From an uncultured Pelagibacteraceae bacterium (GTDB lineage Bacteria; Pseudomonadota; Alphaproteobacteria; Pelagibacterales; Pelagibacteraceae), in assembly GCA_902591535.1 (NCBI GenBank), contig CACJBA010000001.1, positions 62,001 to 126,000 of the forward strand: a stretch of DNA of 64,000 bases, given 5' to 3'. Below are positions 1-9,083 of the stretch, piece after piece. Numbering within the stretch: the first letter of the stretch is position 1; every line of letters starts with the position of its first letter. Both the position numbers and the translations under genes were made by a program. The notes below the pieces were generated by a model, which had not been told where the DNA came from, made no database searches, and worked only from the letters and a program-made list of their open reading frames with translations.

Positions 1-1018
1 CAATCTCATCTGAAACACCAATAGCTTCATCTTTACCATTTTTGAAACAATTTAATTGTACTAAATCACCTTCATCCATTGTTGTTATTAAAGTTTTCCC
101 TACTCTATTTTCATTATTTGCGATTAAATTTGAAGCAACAGATAAAATGTTTTGAGAAGATCTATAATTTTGTTCAAGTCTTATAATTTTGGTATTTTTA
201 TAAACTTTATCAAATTCTAAAAAATTTTTAATTTCAGCTCCTCGCCAACTGTAGATTGACTGATCATCATCTCCTACACAACAAATATTTTCATTTTTAC
301 CAGATAAAAGATTTAACCATTTGCTTTGAATAAAATTTGTATCCTGGTATTCATCTACAAGAATATACTTAAAATTTTTTGAGTAAATTTCTTTAATATC
401 GGGATTTTGCTCTAAAATTTTTACTGTATGTAAAATTAAATCTCCAAAATCACATGAGTTTAAGTCGGTTAATTTTTCTTGATAAATCTTATAAAGGGGA
501 AGTACAGTTTTTTCATAAATATCTTTTTTATTTATAATTACTTCATTTGGATAATAACCTTTATTTTTCCATCTATCTATTATTGCGAGTATAAATCTTG
601 GTGATAATTGCTTGATATCTATGTTTTCAGCTTTACAAATATTTTTTATAAGCCTCATTTGGTCATCTGTATCAACTATAGTAAAATTTGAGTTTAATTT
701 AACGGCTGAAGCATGTTTTCTTAACAATTTTGAGCATATTGAGTGAAATGTGCCAAGCCAAGAGAGACCCACGGCTGTAGAGCCTAATATTCCACTTACT
801 CTATTTTGCATTTCTTTTGCAGCTTTGTTGGTAAAAGTAACTGCCAAAATTTGATTTGGAAAAGCCTTCTTTTCTTTAATTATATTAGCTATTCTTGATG
901 TTAAAACTTTTGTTTTACCAGAGCCTGCTCCAGCAACAATTAAAAGAGGTCCATCTAAATGTAAAACAGCCTCTTTTTGAGCCTCATTTAAATTTTTTAA
1001 ATAATCTCTGTTTATCAT
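1..1018 (-). CDS. uvrD: UvrD/PcrA-type superfamily 1 DNA helicase, C-terminus cut off by the window edge
   Basis: ATP-dependent 3'-5' helicase of DNA repair and replication restart. Reading the minus strand from the ATG at 1018 gives an open frame to base 1 (about 339 residues). It shows the SF1A motifs in order: Walker A GAGSGKT (residues 30-36), TFTNKAAKEM, the DEYQDTN Walker B/DExx box, DDDQSIYSWRGA and LEQNYRSS. Family members run about 650-750 residues, so roughly half is missing because the gene leaves the window, not because it is broken. It is divergent from the AsmA-like gene, 34 bases away. PcrA, UvrD and Rep cannot be separated on this half alone. Confidence 0.9.
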   Translation of the reverse strand, partial: MINRDYLKNLNEAQKEAVLHLDGPLLIVAGAGSGKTKVLTSRIANIIKEKKAFPNQILAVTFTNKAAKEMQNRVSGILGSTAVGLSWLGTFHSICSKLLRKHASAVKLNSNFTIVDTDDQMRLIKNICKAENIDIKQLSPRFILAIIDRWKNKGYYPNEVIINKKDIYEKTVLPLYKIYQEKLTDLNSCDFGDLILHTVKILEQNPDIKEIYSKNFKYILVDEYQDTNFIQSKWLNLLSGKNENICCVGDDDQSIYSWRGAEIKNFLEFDKVYKNTKIIRLEQNYRSSQNILSVASNLIANNENRVGKTLITTMDEGDLVQLNCFKNGKDEAIGVSDEI

Positions 1019-1052
1019 TTAAAATAATACTTTATAAGCATTTCTGATTATT

Positions 1053-2543
1053 ATGAGTAAATCAAATTTAATTGCGAATTTTTTTAAAAACATAAATCTA
1101 TTTATTAATAAACTTTTAGAGAAAAATTTAAACAAGTTAAACAGTAAAAATTTAACAAGCATTATTAAGAGTAATAAAATATTTGTCGCATCAGTTGCTT
1201 TAATTATTTTGTTTTTATCCTATTTGTCCATACCAAATATTTACAATCAAAAGGATTTAGTAAGAGAATTAAAAAGCGAATTGTTAACTAAATTTAAAAT
1301 TAACATAGGTTTCTCTAAAAAATTGCATTATAATTTTTTTCCAAGGCCACATTTTTCAACAGATGAAACACTAATATTTTACAATGAGAACGAAATATCA
1401 AAAAATAATAATTTGAAAATTTATATATCTCCTAAAAATCTATTTTCATTAAATAGTATAAATGTCACTGATGTAATTTTTAAGGGAGCGAGTTTTAATT
1501 TAAACAAAGATAATTATAATTTTTTTATTAATATCTTAGATAACAACTTTTTAAATACCAATTTAAAATTTATTAATAGTAATATTTTTTATAGAACTAT
1601 TGATAGTGAGGTTTTATTAGTTAATAAAATTTCTGAGATGAAATATTATTTTGACGAAAAAAATTTTAATAACATTCTTTATTCAAATAATGAAATATTT
1701 AATATACCTTATTCTGTAGAAATATTTAATGACGATGAAAAAAAAATAATACATACACAATTAGACATCAATTTATTAAGACTAGAAATAGAAAATCAAT
1801 ATTTTTATAAAAATGAAACCAAGTCTGGTTTTTCAAATTTATCAATTAATAATTTTAAAAGTATAATTAATTATAAAAAGAGTAAAAATTTATTTGAGTT
1901 TAATTACTTCGATAAAAAAGATGATCAAAAATTTTTATATAGTGGGGAATTATTTTTTAATCCTTTTTACTCAAATTTAAAAGGAAATACTGATGAACTA
2001 AATATATTTTATTTATTAAATTCTAATAGCATCATTCCACAACTGTTAAAAACAGAAATATTAAATAATAAAAATATAAGTTTTAATTTAAATTTAAATG
2101 CCAAAAAAATTTTAAATTATAGCAACTTTGTAAACGTTTTGTTGAATTCAAAAATTCAAGAAGGTCTGATAGATATTGATGATACTGAATTTAATTGGAA
2201 AAACCATGCAAAATTTAGATTGACTGATAGCTTAATTTATATCAAAGACGGTGAATTAATATTAGATGCAAATAGCCATATAGACATAATAAATAACATT
2301 GAGATATATAAGTTTTTACAAAGTCCAAAAAACTTAAGAAAAAAAATTAAAAAAATAGATTTAAATTTTAATTTTAATTTTGATCAAAAAGTAATTAATG
2401 TAAATGATGTTAGAATTGACGGTAAATCAAATCAAAAACTAACTGAAGTATTGACAAATATATCGATAAAGAGTGATGATTTGCAAAATAAAATTTACTT
2501 CAAAAATTTATTAAATGAAGCTTTAAAAAATCATGCAGGGTAA
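1053..2543 (+). CDS. AsmA-like inner-membrane-anchored protein
   Basis: A 496-residue protein, very rich in Asn, Lys, Ile and Phe. There is one membrane segment at about residues 43-62, preceded by a short basic stretch. The large remainder looks like repeated beta-rich strands. The region after the anchor ([18 protein letters not shown]...) and a later segment about functions placed on ISPKNLF resemble the start of AsmA/YhjG-type envelope proteins, which have one N-terminal helix and a long periplasmic part. Those proteins are linked to outer-membrane assembly or lipid transport. The match is by general layout only, with no catalytic motif. Its 3' end overlaps the convergent fumC by 13 bases. 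Confidence 0.5.
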   Translation: MSKSNLIANFFKNINLFINKLLEKNLNKLNSKNLTSIIKSNKIFVASVALIILFLSYLSIPNIYNQKDLVRELKSELLTKFKINIGFSKKLHYNFFPRPHFSTDETLIFYNENEISKNNNLKIYISPKNLFSLNSINVTDVIFKGASFNLNKDNYNFFINILDNNFLNTNLKFINSNIFYRTIDSEVLLVNKISEMKYYFDEKNFNNILYSNNEIFNIPYSVEIFNDDEKKIIHTQLDINLLRLEIENQYFYKNETKSGFSNLSINNFKSIINYKKSKNLFEFNYFDKKDDQKFLYSGELFFNPFYSNLKGNTDELNIFYLLNSNSIIPQLLKTEILNNKNISFNLNLNAKKILNYSNFVNVLLNSKIQEGLIDIDDTEFNWKNHAKFRLTDSLIYIKDGELILDANSHIDIINNIEIYKFLQSPKNLRKKIKKIDLNFNFNFDQKVINVNDVRIDGKSNQKLTEVLTNISIKSDDLQNKIYFKNLLNEALKNHAG

Positions 2544-3919
2544 ATCATTTTTTTTGGGTTAACGATTTTTTTATATTCACCCTCACTTATTAAACCTGTT
2601 TTTAAAGTTTCATGTTTAAGTGTTGTATTATTTTTTAGTGCTGTCTTTGCAATTTTAGCAGCATTATCATATCCTATATGTGGTGCTAGCGCGGTTACTA
2701 ACATTAATGAGTTGTCTAAGTGCTCTTGGATCTTTTTCTTATTAGCTTTAATACCTTGGACACAATATAAGGTAAAATTTTTTGTACTATCGGCAATTAA
2801 ATCAATTGATTGTAGAATATTATGAGCAATTAATGGCTTGAACACATTTAATTCAAAATGACCGTGGGAACCAGCCATTGTTATACCGTTGTGATTACCT
2901 ATAACTTTTACACAAACCATTGTAACAGCCTCACATTGAGTAGGATTTACTTTACCGGGCATTATTGATGAGCCCGGTTCATTTTCTGGTAAAATTAATT
3001 CACCATAACCAGCTCTAGGACCTGAACCCAAAAATCGGATATCATTAGATATTTTCATTAAAGCGACAGCACAAGTATTTAAAGTTCCGGAAAAGTTGAC
3101 TATAGAGTCGTGTGCAGCTAGCTCTGCAAATTTGTTTGGAGCTGGTTTGAATTTTATTTTTGTAAATTTAGCAATTTCTTTTACAATTTTTTTGTCAAAA
3201 TTTTTCTTTGAATTTATTCCAGTACCAACTGCCGTACCTCCTTGAGCGAGAAACAATATTTCCTTTAAAGCATATTCTATTCTTTCAATACTTTTCTTTA
3301 TTTGAAAATGATATCCAGAAAATTCTTGCCCAAGTGAAATAGGAGTCGCATCTTGAAGATGAGTTCTTCCAATTTTAACAATATTTTTAAATTCATTTGA
3401 TTTCTTTTTTAGTGCTTTTTCCAAAATTTTTAAATTTGGCAACAATTTGGTTATAGTTTCTTGAGCGATTGATATGTGCATAGCAGTAGGAAAAACATCA
3501 TTGGTAGATTGCGATTTATTTACGTGGTCATTTGGATGAACAGGCTTTTTTGTTCCTTTTTTTCCACCTAAAATTTCTATTGCTCTGTTAGCGATAACCT
3601 CATTCACATTCATATTTGTCTGTGTCCCAGAACCTGTTTGCCAGACTTTTAAAGGAAAATTTTCATCTAATTTACCCTTGATTACTTCATCAGATGCTTT
3701 GATTATTGCTTTAGAAATTTTACCATCAATTAATTTATCTTTAGCATGTACAATCGCAGCTGATCTTTTAATAATTGCTGTTGATTTAATGATTGAAATA
3801 TTTACTAAAATTTTACCTATATTAAAAAATTTATTGGATCTTTGAGTAGATGCGCCCCAATATCTATCATTAGGAACCCTTATAATTCCAATGCTGTCAA
3901 ATTCTTTTCTTAATTTCAT
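2531..3919 (-). CDS. fumC: Fumarate hydratase class II
   Basis: Iron-independent fumarase that interconverts fumarate and L-malate in the TCA cycle in the cytoplasm. Its 462 residues match the usual length of class II fumarases. The superfamily signature loop [11 protein letters not shown] is present, as are the substrate-site segments [13 protein letters not shown] and [14 protein letters not shown] and the [10 protein letters not shown] segment. These also occur in aspartase and argininosuccinate lyase relatives. Overall similarity and the [17 protein letters not shown] stretch favour fumarase over aspartase. It is a stand-alone gene, convergent with the AsmA-like gene. Confidence 0.93.
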   Translation of the reverse strand: MKLRKEFDSIGIIRVPNDRYWGASTQRSNKFFNIGKILVNISIIKSTAIIKRSAAIVHAKDKLIDGKISKAIIKASDEVIKGKLDENFPLKVWQTGSGTQTNMNVNEVIANRAIEILGGKKGTKKPVHPNDHVNKSQSTNDVFPTAMHISIAQETITKLLPNLKILEKALKKKSNEFKNIVKIGRTHLQDATPISLGQEFSGYHFQIKKSIERIEYALKEILFLAQGGTAVGTGINSKKNFDKKIVKEIAKFTKIKFKPAPNKFAELAAHDSIVNFSGTLNTCAVALMKISNDIRFLGSGPRAGYGELILPENEPGSSIMPGKVNPTQCEAVTMVCVKVIGNHNGITMAGSHGHFELNVFKPLIAHNILQSIDLIADSTKNFTLYCVQGIKANKKKIQEHLDNSLMLVTALAPHIGYDNAAKIAKTALKNNTTLKHETLKTGLISEGEYKKIVNPKKMIYPA

Positions 3920-3986
3920 TGATTAATTTTTAAGTAACAAATAATTATTAACATACAATAAATTTTTAAAAACATACAGGAGCATT

Positions 3987-4358
3987 ATGTCGAATTTTAG
4001 TAAAGTAGGCACTTTCATGAAAACTTTTGGTCAAGAAGTTAAAACTAAACCATCATTTAGTACTGATAAAATAAATAAATTAAGAATAGATCTTATTAAA
4101 GAGGAATTAGAGGAATTTACTGAAGCCATGAATAAAAAGGATTTATTGGAAGTGGCTGATGCACTTACAGATATATTATATGTAACTTATGGAGCAGGGC
4201 ATGCTTTTGGAATTGATCTAGATAAATGTTTTGATGAAGTTCAAAATTCAAATATGAGCAAATTAGATGAAAATGGCAAACCTATTTACAATGACTCTGG
4301 AAAAGTTATGAAAGGTCCAAACTATTTTAAACCTGATCTTTCTAAATTCGTAAATTAG
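3987..4358 (+). CDS. MazG-like / PRA-PH-type all-alpha nucleotide pyrophosphohydrolase
   Basis: A 123-residue helical protein with the metal-binding pattern of the all-alpha NTP pyrophosphatase superfamily: EELEEF at about residues 35-40, then EVADALTDILY at about 55-65 (EExxE and ExxD). Such enzymes hydrolyse (d)NTPs or phosphoribosyl-ATP, often for house-cleaning. The exact substrate cannot be read from sequence. The tail GPNYFKPDL resembles single-domain phage and bacterial versions. A good ribosome site (CAGGAG) lies 7 bases before the ATG. It converges on nadC, overlapping it by 4 bases. Confidence 0.75.
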   Translation: MSNFSKVGTFMKTFGQEVKTKPSFSTDKINKLRIDLIKEELEEFTEAMNKKDLLEVADALTDILYVTYGAGHAFGIDLDKCFDEVQNSNMSKLDENGKPIYNDSGKVMKGPNYFKPDLSKFVN

Positions 4359-5203
4359 ATTTCTAACTTAAAGTCAACAGCAGGAGCACTATGAGTTATG
4401 CTGCCAACAGAAATTCTATTAACTCCAGTAGACGCAATAGCTTTGACAGTTTTTAAATTAACATTACCAGAAGCTTCGGTTTGGTAATACTTTTTTGCAA
4501 TTTTTACACTATTTTTTAAATTTTTAATACTCATGTTGTCTAGTAGAACAGTATTAAATTTTAGACCTAAAATTGATTTAAGCTGCTTAATTGTATCAAC
4601 TTCAACAGTAATTTTTTTTCCTTTTTTATTTTTAATAGCTTTTAAAACCAAACTCTTTAAATCTGAACTAGCGATATGGTTATCCTTTATTAAATATTCG
4701 TCACTTAAATTAAATCTATGATTAGTACCACCTCCCAATTTAACGGCATATTTTTGTACAACTCTTAAATTTGGAATTGTTTTTCTTGTGCAGCAAATTT
4801 TACTTTTTTTTCCAACTAATTTAACAAACTCATCTGTTTTAGTTGCAATTCCAGAAATGTGAGATAAAAAATTTAAAGCAACTCTTTCTGCAATCAAAAT
4901 ATTTTTTGCTTTTCCTTTAATTGAGGCAATTAAAGAACCCTTCCTTACTCTTGAACCATCCTTTTTTTTAATAATGAACTTTATTTTACTATCAATTAAT
5001 GAAAAGGCCTCTTTAGCGAATAATAATCCTCCAACAATTGCATTTTGATTTGATATTAATTTAACTGCTATTACGTTATCATTATTAATCAGACCTGAAG
5101 TAATATCTCCTGAAGGATAAAGATCTTCATTCAATGCTAGCTTAACAGTGCTTTTGATAAATTCTTTGCTTAGTTTTATTTTCGACACTTGTTTATCTGC
5201 CAA
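4355..5203 (-). CDS. nadC: Quinolinate (nicotinate-nucleotide) phosphoribosyltransferase
   Basis: Converts quinolinate and PRPP to nicotinate mononucleotide in de novo NAD synthesis. The 282 residues match the family. Recognisable segments are AERVALNFLSHISGIAT, the active-site CCTRKTIPNLR, KLGGGTNHRFNLSDEYLIKDNHI, and the C-terminal ASTGVNRISVGSITHS that binds phosphate. It lies directly downstream of nadA on the same strand, with an 11-base overlap, so the two are almost certainly one transcript. No nadB is present in the window, so the source of iminoaspartate must be encoded elsewhere. Confidence 0.95.
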   Translation of the reverse strand: MADKQVSKIKLSKEFIKSTVKLALNEDLYPSGDITSGLINNDNVIAVKLISNQNAIVGGLLFAKEAFSLIDSKIKFIIKKKDGSRVRKGSLIASIKGKAKNILIAERVALNFLSHISGIATKTDEFVKLVGKKSKICCTRKTIPNLRVVQKYAVKLGGGTNHRFNLSDEYLIKDNHIASSDLKSLVLKAIKNKKGKKITVEVDTIKQLKSILGLKFNTVLLDNMSIKNLKNSVKIAKKYYQTEASGNVNLKTVKAIASTGVNRISVGSITHSAPAVDFKLEI

Positions 5204-6182
5204 TAGCTGCCATTCTTTCTACAGATATTCTGGCTTTATCAATTGTTTCTTTGTCCATAATTATTTCACCAGTTTCATTCTCTAAACAATCTAATATCTT
5301 TGGAAGCGTTATTTTTTTCATGTGAGGGCACATATTACATGGTTTAACAAAGTCTACATTTGGATTTTCTATCTGGATGTTGTCACTCATTGAGCACTCA
5401 GTAACCATCATTACTTTTTTTGGTTGATTATCTTTTACATATTTTATCATTCCAGATGTTGATCCGGCAAAATCACTTGCTTCAATTACATCAGGAGGAC
5501 ATTCTGGATGCGCAATAATTTTAATTCCTGGATTATTTTTTCTTATATCCTCTATTTCTTTTTTATTAAATTGGTCATGAACAATGCAAATTCCTTTCCA
5601 AGAAATAATTTCAACATCAGTTTGAGAAGCAACATATTTAGCCAAGTAATCATCAGGTAAAAATATTACTCTTTTTACCCCGAGTGATTTAACTATTTTA
5701 ACTGCATTAGCTGAAGTACAACAAACGTCCGTTTCTGCCTTAACTTCTGCTGACGTATTGACATAAGATACAACAGGAACGCCTGGGTATTTTTCTTTTA
5801 ACAACCTAACATCTTTACCTGTGATAGATGATGATAAAGAACAACCAGCATCCATATCAGGAAGAATAACTTTTTTATCAGGGCTCATTAATTTTGCAGT
5901 TTCTGCCATGAAATGTACCCCAGCCATTAAAATAATATCAGCTGAAGTTTTTGAGGCTTCTATTGCTAATGCAAGAGAGTCAGCAGAAAAATCGGCAACA
6001 CCATGATAAATTTCTGGAGTTTGATAATTGTGGGCTAAAATTACAGCATTTTTTTCTTTTTTTAATTTATTAATTTTATGAATATACGGAGCATGCACTG
6101 ACCATTCAATTTCAGGCATAACCTTAGAAATTTTTTGATAAATAGGATCTGTTGCTTTACGCACTTCTTGTGTAAATTCCAT
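5193..6182 (-). CDS. nadA: Quinolinate synthase, [4Fe-4S] enzyme
   Basis: Condenses iminoaspartate with dihydroxyacetone phosphate to give quinolinate. The three cluster cysteines are expected in the segments MDAGCSLSS, DVCCTSANAV and PCNMCPHMKK, and all are present. The AHNYQ and SADSLALA regions near the N-terminus are also typical. I chose the ATG at 6182 (protein starts MEFTQEVRKATDP). An in-frame TTG at 6197 would add five residues, and neither start has a clear ribosome site. It is first in the nadA-nadC pair and divergent from the tRNA gene, whose predicted promoter lies within its upstream region. Confidence 0.94.
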   Translation of the reverse strand: MEFTQEVRKATDPIYQKISKVMPEIEWSVHAPYIHKINKLKKEKNAVILAHNYQTPEIYHGVADFSADSLALAIEASKTSADIILMAGVHFMAETAKLMSPDKKVILPDMDAGCSLSSSITGKDVRLLKEKYPGVPVVSYVNTSAEVKAETDVCCTSANAVKIVKSLGVKRVIFLPDDYLAKYVASQTDVEIISWKGICIVHDQFNKKEIEDIRKNNPGIKIIAHPECPPDVIEASDFAGSTSGMIKYVKDNQPKKVMMVTECSMSDNIQIENPNVDFVKPCNMCPHMKKITLPKILDCLENETGEIIMDKETIDKARISVERMAAIGR

Positions 6183-6198
6183 GGGGATTTTTACCAAT

Positions 6199-6227
6199 TT
6201 GAATCATGATTGTCATTCATTTATTAT
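6199..6227 (+). promoter_or_regulatory. Predicted sigma-70 promoter of tRNA-Leu
   Basis: TTGAAT at 6199-6204 and TATTAT at 6222-6227 are separated by exactly 17 bases. The expected start site falls a few bases before the mature tRNA 5' end at 6238. The hexamers match the consensus at 4/6 and 5/6 positions by eye. AT-rich DNA makes chance matches common, so the position relative to the tRNA is the main support. Confidence 0.5.
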
Positions 6228-6237
6228 GAGACATATC

Positions 6238-6323
6238 GCGGTCGTGCTGAAATTGGTAGACAGGCACGGTTGAGGGCCGTGTGGACCTAGTCCATGAGAG
6301 TTCGAGTCTCTCCGACCGCACCA
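6238..6323 (+). tRNA. tRNA-Leu, anticodon GAG, CCA encoded
   Basis: A class II tRNA can be folded by hand. The acceptor arms GCGGTCG and CGACCGC pair over 7 bases with discriminator A (6320) and an encoded CCA (6321-6323). The anticodon stem CACGG/CCGTG encloses the loop TTGAGGG, giving anticodon GAG (reads CUC/CUU leucine codons). A long variable arm TGGAC-cta-GTCCA is present, as expected for Leu. The T-arm is GAGAG-TTCGAGT-CTCTC. Confidence 0.97.
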
Positions 6324-6349
6324 AAGTTAATTTTATATAGGAGTTTTTG

Positions 6350-6511
6350 ATGGATAAATTACTTTCTGTAATATTTATGGTCGGGGTTTTGCTTTTAGTT
6401 CTACCAAGTTTTTTAAAATCAAATTCTCAATTAAAGCAATTTCTTAAAAATCTCAGTATTTGGATTATTGTAGTTTTTATAATTTTAATTATTGTTTATT
6501 TATTTAAATAA
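6350..6511 (+). CDS. Small two-helix membrane protein, unknown function
   Basis: A 53-codon frame (MDKLLSVIFM...) starts 26 bases after the tRNA, with AGGAG at 6339-6343 placed 6 bases before the ATG, a strong site for this genome. Two hydrophobic segments at about residues 4-20 and 37-52 are separated by a polar, basic link (KSNSQLKQFLKN), predicting a hairpin in the inner membrane. It may be transcribed from the tRNA promoter. I do not recognise the family. The ribosome site and well-formed membrane helices support it being real. Confidence 0.55.
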   Translation: MDKLLSVIFMVGVLLLVLPSFLKSNSQLKQFLKNLSIWIIVVFIILIIVYLFK

Positions 6512-6516
6512 GAAAA

Positions 6517-7407
6517 TTAGTTTTTTATCCAATCAGGTTTATTGATGTTTATTGAAGCTTCTTTAGTTTTAAAATTTGCTTTTTCATCAAAGTTTTCGTT
6601 TAAGTATTTAATTAAAGCAAAAGGGTAGTCGCTATCAATTAAAACCTTGCCTATTTCAATTTCATTATTATAAATACTTTCGCCTTCGTATAGTTTTCCA
6701 TTAATTAAATTTATTGGAAACAATCTTTTTGAAAGTTTGTTTTTTAATTTAATTCGTGCTGTATTTTCTTGGCCAACATAACAGCCCTTTTTGAAATCGA
6801 TTCCATTTAATTCTTCAAAATTACATTCAATACCAAACAATTTGTTTTTCAATTTATTTAAATCTTTTGGAACAATTCCAAGGCTATGACTTAATGAATA
6901 ATATTCTTTCAGATTTGCATCGTGAAGATCTAGTTTTTTTAAAGATAAATAAAGTTTTTCTAGATTAATAATTAATCTAGCACCCAATTCTTTATTTCTT
7001 GGATCTAAAAATATTGGATCTTCTCTATATATAATTGTGTATCCAGGTTGATCTTTTGCTTCATCAAAAGTTAAGAATTTTTCATAAGAAAATGCTGCTA
7101 CAACAAATTCATTACTTAAATTGAGAATTTCAACTTTTGATCTTAGCTTATATAGGGATAATTGTTTGAATAACTCCTCTGCCTGAGGTTTTTCACAATC
7201 CAAAAGATATCCAGACTTATGTTTTACAATTATAAATTCATATAAAAATTTACCCTGGGGTGTAAGTAATGAGCTAAAACAACTATTTACATAGCTTACT
7301 TTGTTAATGTCGTTACTAATGAGATTTTGAAGAAATTCTTTTGCATCTTCTCCATTAATATAAAGAATTGCTCTGTCATCTAAAATATAAACATTTTTTA
7401 TATTCAT
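6517..7407 (-). CDS. ygfZ: YgfZ/CAF17-like folate-binding protein (iron-sulfur protein maintenance)
   Basis: A GcvT-fold protein. Family members bind folate and help assemble or repair certain [4Fe-4S] enzymes. The hallmark motif is present as KKGCYVGQE near residue 210, followed by the C-terminal beta-barrel region. The N-terminal half (YINGEDAKEFLQNLISNDI, LTPQGKFLYEF) matches the family. I placed the start at the ATG at 7407. A longer open frame begins at 7488 but would run through the divergent pyrC start at 7451 and adds a non-conserved leader. It shares a 43-base intergenic region with pyrC. Confidence 0.88.
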   Translation of the reverse strand: MNIKNVYILDDRAILYINGEDAKEFLQNLISNDINKVSYVNSCFSSLLTPQGKFLYEFIIVKHKSGYLLDCEKPQAEELFKQLSLYKLRSKVEILNLSNEFVVAAFSYEKFLTFDEAKDQPGYTIIYREDPIFLDPRNKELGARLIINLEKLYLSLKKLDLHDANLKEYYSLSHSLGIVPKDLNKLKNKLFGIECNFEELNGIDFKKGCYVGQENTARIKLKNKLSKRLFPINLINGKLYEGESIYNNEIEIGKVLIDSDYPFALIKYLNENFDEKANFKTKEASININKPDWIKN

Positions 7408-7450
7408 AATTGATAAATTATAAATTGTAATATAATAACAATTTTTCAAA

Positions 7451-8758
7451 ATGTTAGATCTTATAATTAAAAACGGACATTGTTTCATCGATGGTGAATT
7501 AAAAGATGCAGATGTTGCTATAAAAGATGGAAAAATTCAACAGATTGGACAAATTTCAGAAGAAGCAAAAGAGACAATTAATGCAGATGGCCATACAGTA
7601 TTACCTGGTTGCATAGATACCCAAACACATTTTAGAGAACCAGGATCAACAGATACCGAGGATCTTCATTCAGGGAGTAGAGCAGCAATAGCAGGAGGTA
7701 TTACAAGTGTATTTGAAATGCCAAACACTAATCCACCAACTTCTAACATGAAGGAATTTCAAAGAAAACTAGATCTTGCTAAAAACAGAATGTATTGCAA
7801 TTATGCTTTTTATTTTGGAGCAACAGCAGACAATGCGGATGATTTAGCAAGTCTAGAGGGTTTAGAAGGTTGTTGTGGTATTAAACTTTTTGCAGGATCT
7901 TCAACTGGTAATTTATTGGTTGCTGAAGAAGACGATATAGATAAGGTTTTTCAAAATGCTTCAAAAGTAGTTGCGGTTCATTCTGAAGATGAAGCAATTT
8001 TAAATGTAAACAAGAAATTAATAAAAGAGGGCGATGTTCATACGCATCCTATATGGAGAAGTGTAGAATGTGCAATAGCATCTACAAGAAGAATTGTTCG
8101 AATTGCAGAAAAGCACAATAAAAAAGCTCATGTACTTCATATTACTACTAAAGAAGAAATAGATTTCTTATCTCAGCACAAAGGAAATATTACATTTGAA
8201 ATTACTCCTCAGCATTTAACTCTTTATGCTCCAGATTGTTATGATAATCTTGGAACGTACGCTCAGATGAATCCACCATTAAGAGATAAATCTCATTATG
8301 ACAGATTGTGGTATGGAGTGAGAAATAATTTTAATGATACCATTGGATCTGATCACGCTCCTCATTTAAAAGAAAATAAAGATAAGGTATATCCAAATAC
8401 TCCTTCTGGAATGCCAGGAGTTCAAACTTTAATGCCTGTAATGTTAAATCATATTAATGATGGAAAATTAACTCTTAATCAATTGATGAACTTTGTTTGT
8501 GAAAATCCGGTTAAGATCTTTGGAATTAAAAACAAAGGATTTATTAAAAAAGGTTATGATGCAGACTTTACAATTGTTGATATGAACAAAACTATCGAGA
8601 TTAAAAATGAAAATATAGAAAGTAAATGTAAATGGTCACCATTTAATGGATTTAAATTTAAAGGAACACCAACACATACAATTATTGCAGGAAAAATTAA
8701 AATGCAGGATGGAAAGATTTTAGGTGATCCTGATGGAACCCCTTTACAGTTTAGCTAA
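7451..8758 (+). CDS. pyrC: Dihydroorotase
   Basis: Zinc enzyme of pyrimidine synthesis that cyclises carbamoyl-aspartate to dihydroorotate. The 435-residue amidohydrolase has the THFREPG segment, the GIKLFAGSSTGN lysine region (carbamylated Lys in the family), the later metal histidines (HSEDE and HVLHIT) and the catalytic GSDHAPH. One oddity is that the usual metal-binding HxH before REPG reads QTH, so glutamine replaces the first histidine. I recall similar sequences among alphaproteobacterial dihydroorotases but have not checked. A hydantoinase-like amidohydrolase is the less likely alternative. It is convergent with the SMR gene, with an 8-base overlap. Confidence 0.85.
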   Translation: MLDLIIKNGHCFIDGELKDADVAIKDGKIQQIGQISEEAKETINADGHTVLPGCIDTQTHFREPGSTDTEDLHSGSRAAIAGGITSVFEMPNTNPPTSNMKEFQRKLDLAKNRMYCNYAFYFGATADNADDLASLEGLEGCCGIKLFAGSSTGNLLVAEEDDIDKVFQNASKVVAVHSEDEAILNVNKKLIKEGDVHTHPIWRSVECAIASTRRIVRIAEKHNKKAHVLHITTKEEIDFLSQHKGNITFEITPQHLTLYAPDCYDNLGTYAQMNPPLRDKSHYDRLWYGVRNNFNDTIGSDHAPHLKENKDKVYPNTPSGMPGVQTLMPVMLNHINDGKLTLNQLMNFVCENPVKIFGIKNKGFIKKGYDADFTIVDMNKTIEIKNENIESKCKWSPFNGFKFKGTPTHTIIAGKIKMQDGKILGDPDGTPLQFS

Positions 8759-9083
8759 GCTTTCCAGAAAAACTATTTACCAAAATTACACCAATTACAA
8801 TTAAAAATAATCCTAAAACTGCTTGCCATGCTAAAGTTTGTTTAAAGAATATATAGCCAAGGATTGCGATTGTAAAAATTCCAAGACCACTCCATGTTGC
8901 ATACATAATCGCAATAGGGATTTTATCTGCTACAAAAGTTAAAAGGTAGAATGCACAAAGATAAAAGAATGCAAGAGCAGCTGTTGGGATTAGTTTTGTG
9001 AAATTTTGAGTTACAGGTAATAACATTGTACCAGCAACTTCAAAAAATACTGCACCTGCAAGAAATAAATATGTTTTAACCAT
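8751..9083 (-). CDS. Small multidrug resistance (SMR/EmrE-like) transporter
   Basis: A 110-residue protein with four hydrophobic helices, the standard SMR size. The membrane-embedded glutamate of helix 1 is present in AVFFEVAGT (about residue 16). The helix 3 segment YATWSGLGIFTIAILGY matches the Trp/Gly-rich signature. Family members exchange protons for cationic drugs, or in some subtypes export guanidinium. The subtype cannot be told here. It follows prpE on the same strand with an 8-base overlap, so the two are probably co-transcribed. Confidence 0.85.
   Translation of the reverse strand: MVKTYLFLAGAVFFEVAGTMLLPVTQNFTKLIPTAALAFFYLCAFYLLTFVADKIPIAIMYATWSGLGIFTIAILGYIFFKQTLAWQAVLGLFLIVIGVILVNSFSGKLS

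Noticed and set aside
7408-7488. Longer start for the YgfZ-like protein
   Set aside because: It would cross the divergent pyrC start and encodes a non-conserved leader.
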